Assembly (NCBI GenBank): GCA_963699225.1
Contig: OY969423.1
Coordinates: 1,054,001 to 1,118,000 of the forward strand
DNA length: 64,000 nt
DNA from: VRUE01 sp963699225
GTDB taxonomy: Bacteria; Actinomycetota; Thermoleophilia; Solirubrobacterales; 70-9
Direction: 5' to 3'
The position numbers and the translations under genes are program-made. Positions 42,538 to 49,113 of the stretch are shown piece by piece (position 1 is the first letter of the stretch; each line of letters begins with the position of its first letter). The notes beneath the pieces were generated by a model. It saw only the letters and a list, made by a program, of their open reading frames with translations. It was not told where the DNA came from and did no database searches.

Positions 42538-43016
42538 TCCGAGATGCCACCGGCAAGGACGCGGAGGCGATCGCCGCGCTCTGGACCGAGGCCTACTTCA
42601 CGGAAGGCGAGGGCGGCCGCGACACCCCCTACGCCCGCTCCGACTTCGAGGAAACGCGGGACGCCGCCGCACACCTCCTCGTCGCCGGGATAGACGGCGC
42701 CGTGGTCGGCGTCGTCGCCCTCCTCGCCCCCGGCGCGCCCAGCAGCGCGGTCGCGCTCGACGACGAGGCCGAACTCGCCCGCCTCGTCGTCAGCTCCACC
42801 ATGCGCCGCCAGGGCGTCGGCCGCGCCCTGGCTGACCGCTGCGCCGAGCTGGCCCAGAGCGAGGGCTGGCCGGCGATCTCCCTCTGGAGCCGCCCCTACC
42901 AACGGGCCGGCCACCACCTCTACGAGTCGCTCGGCTACCAGCGCCAACCCGAGCGTGACAGCACCGACGAGACAGGCTTCAACCGCCTCGTCTTCCGGCT
43001 CGAGCTCGAGAGCTAG
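42534..43016 (+). CDS. GNAT-family N-acetyltransferase
   Basis: 160 aa. Acetyl-CoA-binding motif A: ARLVVSSTMRRQGVGRALADRC; C-terminal SRPYQRAGHHLYESLGYQR is the usual beta-bulge/last-helix motif. GTG start overlaps the methyltransferase stop. The stop overlaps the convergent TetR stop (shared CTAG at 43013-43016). Substrate unknown. Confidence 0.88.
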   Translation: MIRDATGKDAEAIAALWTEAYFTEGEGGRDTPYARSDFEETRDAAAHLLVAGIDGAVVGVVALLAPGAPSSAVALDDEAELARLVVSSTMRRQGVGRALADRCAELAQSEGWPAISLWSRPYQRAGHHLYESLGYQRQPERDSTDETGFNRLVFRLELES

Positions 43017-43651
43017 CTGCCCACCGAGCCCAGCGCGTCGTCGATGAAGGGACCGAGCAGCTCGCCGGCCTTGGCGGCGGTGGTCTCGGGGTCATCGCCA
43101 GGCGCGGTTATGTAGCTGATCGCGAGGCGGACGAGGGACTCGGCGAGCAGCCTCACCTTGGCCGGCGGGGCCTGGGGCCAGCCCGTTTCGATCGTCGTCG
43201 TCAGGCGGGCCGTCGCCCACTGCACGACGGGCATGCCCTGGGTGGTGACGAAGGGCAGCATGCCGCCGGTGCCGTCGTCGCTGAGCAGGATGCGAACCAG
43301 CGGATCCTCACCGGCGGAGTTGAGGAAAAGTTCGAGCGCGGCGCCGACCGCGGCACGGGGATCGTCGAGGTGCTGGCGCACCGCCGCGTCGACGCCGTCG
43401 AGGAAGCGCTCGCCCTCGTGGATGACGAAGGCCTGGCCGAACTCGGCGCGGTTGCCGAACTCCTTGTAGAGGGTCTGGCGGCTAACCCCGGCGACCTCGG
43501 CGATGTTCGACATCGTGATCTCAGACCAGGCTTTGCTCTGCAGCTGGTCGCGAGCGGCGCCGAAGAGCGTCTCGCGCAACAGCTGCCGCGCGGCCTCGGG
43601 GTAGGGCGTGCGGGTGGCCACCGCCGGAATCGTGCCAGCGGCGGCGGTCAC
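43013..43651 (-). CDS. TetR-family regulator of the alkB operon (proposed)
   Basis: 212 aa. Helix-turn-helix: ITMSNIAEVAGVSRQTLYKEFGNRAEFGQAF, with a helical effector domain after it. GTG 43651 overlaps the rubredoxin stop (GTGA), so it is the third gene of alkB-rubredoxin-TetR. This order is common for alkane-hydroxylase repressors that sense fatty-acyl products. The palindrome at 45055-45083 upstream of alkB is its probable operator. Confidence 0.9.
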   Translation of the reverse strand: MTAAAGTIPAVATRTPYPEAARQLLRETLFGAARDQLQSKAWSEITMSNIAEVAGVSRQTLYKEFGNRAEFGQAFVIHEGERFLDGVDAAVRQHLDDPRAAVGAALELFLNSAGEDPLVRILLSDDGTGGMLPFVTTQGMPVVQWATARLTTTIETGWPQAPPAKVRLLAESLVRLAISYITAPGDDPETTAAKAGELLGPFIDDALGSVGS

Positions 43652-43821
43652 TCGCCACCGTCGTCAGGCTCGAAATCGACCTTGTCGCGCACCCCGCAGT
43701 CGGGGCAGGCCCAGTCGTCGGGGACCTCGCTCCAGGGCGTGCCCGCGGGGAAGCCCTCACGCGGGTGCCCTTGCTCCTCGTCGTAGACGTAGCCGCAGGA
43801 GGGGCAGCGCCAGCGGCTCAC
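43648..43821 (-). CDS. Rubredoxin
   Basis: 57 aa iron protein that passes electrons to AlkB. Both iron-binding pairs are present: CPSCGYVYDEEQG and CPDCGVRDKVDF, with PAGTPWSEVPDDW between, as in AlkG-type rubredoxins. GTG 43821 overlaps the alkB stop, and its own stop overlaps the TetR start. It is easy to miss because of its size, but alkane hydroxylation needs it. Confidence 0.96.
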   Translation of the reverse strand: MSRWRCPSCGYVYDEEQGHPREGFPAGTPWSEVPDDWACPDCGVRDKVDFEPDDGGE

Positions 43822-45014
43822 GCGGAGGCCCCGTTGCCGTAGCGGGCGAGGATGCGCTTGCGCGCCCGCGGCTGAATATTGGCGCGGCCGAGGTCACCGC
43901 CGTAGTGCTCGACCAGGATCGGGTCCATCACCCGCCGCCAGAGAGGCGGAAACCAGGCGAGAACGATCATGCCGGCGTAGCCGGTGGGCAGCTGCGGGGC
44001 TTCGTCGACGTGGCGCAGTGCCTGATAGCGGCGGGTGGGGTTGGCGTGGTGGTCGGAGTGACGCTGCAGGTGGTAGAGCAGGACGTTGGAAGCGACGTTG
44101 TTGCTGTTCCAGCTGTGCTCGGGAAGGCAGCGCTCGTAGCGGCCGTCTTCTTTGCGTTGCCGCAGCAGGCCGTAGTGCTCGAGGTAGTTGACGACCTCGA
44201 GCAGCGAGAAGCCGAGGATCGCCTGCAGCACCAGGTAGGGCAGGACGACCGGGCCGAAGCCGATCGTCAGCGCGGCGAAGAGGACCACGGTCATCGCCCA
44301 GGCGCCGACGATGTCGTTGTGCAGTCCCCAGTGCGACTTGCCGAGGCGATCGAGGCGGGCGGCCTCGATCCCCCAGGCCGAGCTCAAGCTGCCGGAGACC
44401 GTGCGCGGCAGGAAGGCCCAGAAGCTCTCCCCCAGCCGCGAGCTGGCCGGATCCTCGGGCGTGGCGACACGGACGTGATGACCGCGGTTGTGCTCGATGA
44501 AGAAGTGGCCGTAGCCGGTCTGGGCGAGGGCGATGCGACTCAGCCACTTCTCCATGCTGTCGCGCTTGTGACCGAGCTCGTGGGCCGTGTTGATTGCGAT
44601 CCCACCGACGACCCCCATCGTTAGCGCCAGGCCGACGCTCGCCAGCACCGAGAGGTCGCCACTCGACCACAGGTAACAGGCGAAAACGAGCCCGGCGTAC
44701 TGGACCGGGATGAAGAGATAGGTGCACCAACGGTAATAGCGGTCCTGCTCGAGCCACTTGAGCACGCTGTCGGGCGGGTTGCTCGGGTCGACCCCGATCG
44801 CGATGTCGAGCAGCGGGAAGACGCCGAAGACGAGCAGCGGCCCGAAGAACCAGAAGAACTCGAAGCCGGTGACTTCAACGCTGGCCCAGGCGATGAAGGG
44901 GGCGAAGGGAATAACCAGGCCAAGCAACCAGGCGTAGCGCTTGGCATCACGCCAGGTAGCCGGGTTGAGTTCGATCTCCGGCCCGTGATCGTGACTGTGC
45001 GCCGCTGCCTCCAT
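43818..45014 (-). CDS. alkB: Alkane 1-monooxygenase
   Basis: Membrane non-haem di-iron enzyme hydroxylating n-alkanes at the terminal carbon. 398 aa with about six helices and all His boxes: HELGHKRD (145-152), EHNRGHHV (174-181), NYLEHYG (276-282) and LQRHSDHHANPTRRYQ (316-331). AGGAGG before ATG 45014. First gene of the alkB-rubredoxin-TetR operon. With the ligase and beta-oxidation-like genes at the left of the window it suggests hydrocarbon or long-chain lipid use. Confidence 0.97.
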   Translation of the reverse strand: MEAAAHSHDHGPEIELNPATWRDAKRYAWLLGLVIPFAPFIAWASVEVTGFEFFWFFGPLLVFGVFPLLDIAIGVDPSNPPDSVLKWLEQDRYYRWCTYLFIPVQYAGLVFACYLWSSGDLSVLASVGLALTMGVVGGIAINTAHELGHKRDSMEKWLSRIALAQTGYGHFFIEHNRGHHVRVATPEDPASSRLGESFWAFLPRTVSGSLSSAWGIEAARLDRLGKSHWGLHNDIVGAWAMTVVLFAALTIGFGPVVLPYLVLQAILGFSLLEVVNYLEHYGLLRQRKEDGRYERCLPEHSWNSNNVASNVLLYHLQRHSDHHANPTRRYQALRHVDEAPQLPTGYAGMIVLAWFPPLWRRVMDPILVEHYGGDLGRANIQPRARKRILARYGNGASA

Positions 45015-45054
45015 CGCCCATCCTCCTTGTCAAATTCCCAGAGTACGTCCTCTT

Positions 45055-45083
45055 GGTTTACAAGATAGCGATCTTTGTAAACC
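45055..45083. promoter_or_regulatory. Long inverted-repeat operator upstream of alkB
   Basis: GGTTTACAAGAT-AGCG-ATCTTTGTAAACC: arms match over 12 bp with a single bulged base, 41 nt before the alkB start. Size and strength fit a TetR-dimer operator; the co-operonic TetR (43013-43651) is the obvious candidate. A second small inverted repeat ACGCAA-N5-TTGCGT (45085-45101), followed by TTTTC, lies toward secG. Confidence 0.75.
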
Positions 45084-45150
45084 GACGCAACAAGATTGCG
45101 TTTTCTGTACGCAGGGCCTTCGATCGCGCGGCTCGCTACCATTCCCCGCG

Positions 45151-45375
45151 ATGTACACACTTCTCGGCTTCCTCCAAGTGATCATCAGCGGCGTGCTGAT
45201 CTTCCTGATCCTGCTGCACTCCGGCAAAGACACCGGCCTCTCCGGCGCCTTCGGCATCGGCGGTGGCGGCAGTTCCTTCGGCGGCGGCTCGATGGTCGAG
45301 CGCAACCTCGACCGGGCGACGATCTTCTTCGCCATCCTCTTCGTCCTCAACACCCTCGTACTGCTGAAGATCTAG
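45151..45375 (+). CDS. secG: Preprotein translocase subunit SecG
   Basis: 74 aa, two helices: MYTLLGFLQVIISGVLIFLILL and ATIFFAILFVLNTLVLL, with the Gly/Ser-rich loop AFGIGGGGSSFGGGS between them. Part of SecYEG. The stop shares CTAG with the convergent ccmF stop. Confidence 0.95.
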   Translation: MYTLLGFLQVIISGVLIFLILLHSGKDTGLSGAFGIGGGGSSFGGGSMVERNLDRATIFFAILFVLNTLVLLKI

Positions 45376-47771
45376 ACCGGCTCGGTGGCCTTGTGGTTGC
45401 CGTTGGCGCCGTTGGCCGAGTCGAGGATCTCGATTGCCTCCTTGCGCAACTCGGCGTCGAGCAGAGCGAAGTCCTCGTCGGAGAGCTTGCCGGCGGCGTG
45501 GTCGAGTTCGGCGTCGCGGATCTCGCGGTACTTGGCCTCCTTCAGCGCCTCCAGCTCGGTGTCGGCAGCGAGCCCGCGACGACTACGGCGGGTCGGCCAG
45601 AGCCCGATCAGCGCGCCGGCCAAAGCGATCAGGCCGCCGATCCACATCCAGGTGACCAGCGGGTTGACGATCACACGGAAGGTCGAGGGCGCGCCTTCGG
45701 TGAGATAGCTCGCGGCGATCTGCTTGGCCGTCTCGAGCTGCAGCTGTTCGATCCTTGCCAGCGCCTGCGGGCGCAGCCGGGGGTTGGCGAGGGCCGCCTG
45801 CATCGCTGCGCCGATGGCGCGGCATTGCGACGGCACCCCGGGCCCACCACGGACGCACTTTTTGAATGCTTCGTCCGCCACCCGGGCGTGGCGCTGCAGG
45901 CCGACGATGTTCGGCTGGTTGGCGGTCCAAAAGTCGCTGCCAAGGCCCGCCTTGAGGCCGATTTCGCTGTCGGATTCGCCGGCGAAGTAGTTGCTGATCC
46001 CGCCGCCCCCCGCGCTCCCCGTCGGCCGGTAGAAGCGCCGGGTCGGGTGCAGGGTGAAGGATTCGTCGCCCTTGGCGATCCGCAGGATCGCGCCGACCGT
46101 GAGGGCGAGTTTGTCCACCTTCGCCGTCGGTCTCACATAGGTGACCTTGCGCCCGTCGACGACGGCGCTCTGCCCCGGTCGCAGGTTGACGTCGCGCTTG
46201 GTCTGGAAGCTGGAGGAGGCGGCGATGCCGATCAGCAGCACGGCGATGCCGATGTGGACGATGTAGCCGCCGTAGCGGCGCCGGTTGCGACTGACGACGC
46301 CGACCAATGCCGATGCCATCGAGCCCCCCTTGAGCGAGCGTCGCGCCGCCGCGCCGCGCCAGAACTCCTGACTGAGGCCGACCAGGGCAAAGGTGGCGAA
46401 GGTGAAGAGCGCCAGCGCCCAGGGCTTCGAGCCGGCGTCGCTGAAGATGGCCAGCGCGAGGCCGGCGAGCGCCGCCACCACGCTGGGCACGAGGAAGACC
46501 CGTTTCGCCGTCGCCCAGCTGACCCGGCGCCAGGCCAGCAGCGGGCCGATGCCGGTGAAGAGGACCAGCAGGATCGCCAGCGGGGTCGTGTAGCGATCGA
46601 ACCACGGCGCCGCCAGCGAAGACTTGGTGCCGGTGAAGAATTCCGAGATCAGCGGGAAGAAGGTGCCCCAGAAGATCGCCGCGGTGAGGGCGACGAGGAG
46701 CAGGTTGTTGACGATGAAGACGGACTCGCGCGAGACCAGCGAGTCGATCCGCTTCTCCGAGCGCAGGTCGTCGAGGCGGGAGATGATCAACGCCGTCGAG
46801 CCGATCAGCACCACCCCGATCAGGCCGAGGATGTAGGGCCCGACGGTGCTGTCACCGAAGGCGTGGATCGACTGCAGCACGCCGGAGCGGACGAGGAAGG
46901 TGCCGAGCAGGGCGAGCGAGAAGGTGGCGACGATCAAGCAGGCGTTCCAGACCTTGAGCATGCCGCGCTTCTCCTGGACCATCACCGAGTGCAGGAAGGC
47001 GGTGCCGATCAGCCACGGCATCAGCGCCGCGTTCTCGACCGGATCCCAGGCCCAGTAGCCGCCCCAGCCGAGCTCGGTGTAGGACCAGCGGGCGCCGAGC
47101 AGCAGCCCGAAGCCGAGGAAGGCCCAGGCGATCAGGGCGAAGCGGCGGGTGGCGCGGATCCAGGAGGCGTCGAGTTTGCGCGTGATCAGGGCGCCGACGG
47201 CAAAGGCGAAGGGGATCGTGAAGGCGACGTACCCCGAGTAGAGCATCGGCGGGTGGATCATCATGCTCGGGTGCTGCAGCAGCGGGTTGAGGCCGATCCC
47301 GTCGAGCGGCACCGGGCTCAGCTTGGCGAAGGGGTTGACGCCGCCGGCAAAGAGCATCAGGCCGGTGAAGAAGCTCGCGATCCCAGCCATCACCGCAGTT
47401 GCGTAGGGGACGATCTCGCGCAGCTTGTTGCGGGTCGCGTAGAGAGCGAGCGAGGAGGCGATCGAGAGCACCCAGGCCCAGAGCAGCAGCGAGCCTTCCT
47501 GGCTCGACCACATCGCCGCCATCTTGTAGAAGGTCGGCGTCTCGAGCGAGGAGTGTTCGGCAACGATTTTGAAGGAGAAGTCGTCGCGGGCGAAGGCGAG
47601 CTCGATCAGGACGACGCAGAGCGTCAGCAGCGCGCAGGCCCCGTAGACGGCCCGCCGCGAGATCAGCACCCAGCGCTCGTCCCCCTTGCGACCGATCAGG
47701 GCGGCGGCGACAGCAAAGACCAGGGTGAGAAAAGCCAGCGCCAGAGCGGCGCTGCCGAAGCTAGCTTGCAT
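45372..47771 (-). CDS. ccmF: Cytochrome c haem lyase subunit CcmF
   Basis: 799 aa, about 14-15 helices. The haem-binding WWD-type motif WGGYWAWDPVEN is at 236-247, with flanking His-containing segments (LQHPSMMIHPPMLYSGYV). A large external domain near 570-760 precedes the last helix and a charged C-terminal tail. Longer than typical proteobacterial CcmF (about 650 aa) because of that domain and tail. Its ATG overlaps the ccmE coding end by 11 nt. Confidence 0.94.
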   Translation of the reverse strand: MQASFGSAALALAFLTLVFAVAAALIGRKGDERWVLISRRAVYGACALLTLCVVLIELAFARDDFSFKIVAEHSSLETPTFYKMAAMWSSQEGSLLLWAWVLSIASSLALYATRNKLREIVPYATAVMAGIASFFTGLMLFAGGVNPFAKLSPVPLDGIGLNPLLQHPSMMIHPPMLYSGYVAFTIPFAFAVGALITRKLDASWIRATRRFALIAWAFLGFGLLLGARWSYTELGWGGYWAWDPVENAALMPWLIGTAFLHSVMVQEKRGMLKVWNACLIVATFSLALLGTFLVRSGVLQSIHAFGDSTVGPYILGLIGVVLIGSTALIISRLDDLRSEKRIDSLVSRESVFIVNNLLLVALTAAIFWGTFFPLISEFFTGTKSSLAAPWFDRYTTPLAILLVLFTGIGPLLAWRRVSWATAKRVFLVPSVVAALAGLALAIFSDAGSKPWALALFTFATFALVGLSQEFWRGAAARRSLKGGSMASALVGVVSRNRRRYGGYIVHIGIAVLLIGIAASSSFQTKRDVNLRPGQSAVVDGRKVTYVRPTAKVDKLALTVGAILRIAKGDESFTLHPTRRFYRPTGSAGGGGISNYFAGESDSEIGLKAGLGSDFWTANQPNIVGLQRHARVADEAFKKCVRGGPGVPSQCRAIGAAMQAALANPRLRPQALARIEQLQLETAKQIAASYLTEGAPSTFRVIVNPLVTWMWIGGLIALAGALIGLWPTRRSRRGLAADTELEALKEAKYREIRDAELDHAAGKLSDEDFALLDAELRKEAIEILDSANGANGNHKATEPV

Positions 47772-48159
47772 TCGTCGTGAACTTCGACGGGCACTTGGTC
47801 ACCAAGGTGTCGGGTTCGCCGACAAAGGTGCCGTTGTTGACCTCTCCGGTGAGGACGATCTCGCGGCCGCCGCGGAAGGGATCCGGGACAGTGCCCCTGT
47901 AGGTAACCGGCAACGCCGGCCCGCCGCCTTCGCGGTCGACGACGCGGAAGTCCAGCTGCTCGCCGTGATGGCGAATTGAGCCGGGCACGACCTTGCCGGT
48001 CATGTCGATGCTCGAGCTGGTGGCGAGCCCGACGAGTTGCGAGGGCTCCTTGGCTTCCGAGGCGGCGCTGAACGACGTGTAGACGAGCGCGACCGCCAGG
48101 AGGACGGCGACGCTCAGGGCGACGACCAGCCGGACCTTCCGCTTGCGCTGGGGATCCAT
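47761..48159 (-). CDS. ccmE: Cytochrome c haem chaperone CcmE, variant motif
   Basis: 132 aa: basic N-terminus, one membrane anchor (VALSVAVLLAVALVYTSF) and a beta-barrel domain with LPVTYRGTVPDPFRGGREIVLTGEV, the CcmE core. The haem-attachment site is unusual: instead of HxxxY (or the known CxxxY variant) it reads KCPSKF, so Cys replaces His and Phe replaces Tyr. ATG 48159; the frame upstream is not credible. Divergent from an SDR, with a long palindrome between. Confidence 0.9.
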   Translation of the reverse strand: MDPQRKRKVRLVVALSVAVLLAVALVYTSFSAASEAKEPSQLVGLATSSSIDMTGKVVPGSIRHHGEQLDFRVVDREGGGPALPVTYRGTVPDPFRGGREIVLTGEVNNGTFVGEPDTLVTKCPSKFTTNAS

Positions 48160-48189
48160 CGGGTGGGGATTATCGCAAGGTGGTGGGAG

Positions 48190-48257
48190 GGGCGAGCGTG
48201 AGGGGGTCCGCGGACGCGCTTCGCGCTGAGTGTCCGCGGACCCCCTCACGCTCGCCC
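48190..48257. repeat. 26-bp perfect inverted repeat with GCGC hairpin loop
   Basis: Arms 48190-48215 and 48232-48257 are perfect 26-bp complements. The 16-nt loop is GCGC-TTC-GCGC-TGAGT, the same design as 5886-5908 although the arms differ. It lies in the divergent gap between ccmE and an SDR, where a terminator is not expected. Confidence 0.85.
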
Positions 48258-48286
48258 GGCTTCCAGCGAGATGCGAGAATCGGCCG

Positions 48287-49000
48287 ATGGATGCCAGCGG
48301 AAGCGAGCGCGTGCTGCTGATTACGGGAGCTTCCAGCGGGATTGGAGCTGCGACGGCGCGGGCTGCGGCGTCGAAGTATCGGCTGGTGCTGGCGGCTCGC
48401 AAAGTCGAGCCGCTCGAAGAGCTGGTTGAGGAACTCGGGGGCGCTAATCGGGCGCTTGCGGTGAAGTGCGACGTGACCGAGTGGGATCAGGTTGAGGCGA
48501 TGAGCGCAGCTGCGCTCCACCACTTCGGGCGGATCGACGTGGTCTTTGCCAATGCCGGCTTCGGCGCCACTCGGGGCTTTCTCGAGGAGTCGCCGGAGCA
48601 CTGGCGGTCGATGGTGCTGACCAATGTCTATGGAGTGGCGCTGACGATTCGGGCGACCCTCCCCCATCTGCTCGAGCGGGGCGACGGGCACTTCATCGTC
48701 ACTAGCTCGGTGGCAGGGCGCCACGCCCTGCCCGGCTCGCTTTACTCGGCGACAAAGTGGGCGGCGACCGCGATCGGCGAGTCGCTGCGGGCCGAGCTGC
48801 GGCAGATGCACGACAACCACGACATCCGCGTCACCCTGATCGAGCCCGGCATGGTCGACACCCCCTTCTTCGACAATCGCCCAGGCAAATGGGCGCTCCA
48901 AGACGACGACATCGCCAAAGCCGTCCTCTTTGCACTCGAACAGCGAGCCGGCGTAGACGTCAACGAGATCCTGATCCGCCCCACAACCCAACCGGGCTAA
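48287..49000 (+). CDS. Short-chain dehydrogenase/reductase
   Basis: 237 aa classical SDR: TGASSGIGAATARAA, NAGFGATRGFLEE, Ser in VTSSVAGRHALPG and YSATKWA (Tyr/Lys), PGMVDTPFF. ATG 48287. The first about 400 nt use G-ending codons more than neighbours do, similar to the ligase gene that follows the other palindrome. Substrate unknown. Confidence 0.9.
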   Translation: MDASGSERVLLITGASSGIGAATARAAASKYRLVLAARKVEPLEELVEELGGANRALAVKCDVTEWDQVEAMSAAALHHFGRIDVVFANAGFGATRGFLEESPEHWRSMVLTNVYGVALTIRATLPHLLERGDGHFIVTSSVAGRHALPGSLYSATKWAATAIGESLRAELRQMHDNHDIRVTLIEPGMVDTPFFDNRPGKWALQDDDIAKAVLFALEQRAGVDVNEILIRPTTQPG

Positions 49001-49002
49001 CC

Positions 49003-49111
49003 GCCAATCCCGGTAGGGGTGGAGCGTCTTGCACTTTTTCGGCAATCCCTTGCGGCGCCAGCCCCAGTGTCTCCACCGAAAAAGTTAAGCGAAACCCCTA
49101 CCGGGATTGGC
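49003..49111. repeat. Nested inverted repeats filling a convergent gap
   Basis: Outer arms 49003-49020 and 49094-49111 are perfect 18-bp complements; inner arms ACTTTTTCGG (49033-49042) and CCGAAAAAGT (49076-49085) pair over 10 bp. Almost the whole 113-nt space between the SDR and the 960-aa secreted-protein gene is structured. A terminator role is possible; there is no terminal T run. Confidence 0.75.
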
Positions 49112-49113
49112 TG

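Noticed and set aside
45096..47780. 894-aa open frame antisense to ccmF
   Set aside because: Lies opposite a clear CcmF and overlaps secG in another frame; composition (Arg/Gly/Glu/Asp-rich) is that of a shadow frame.
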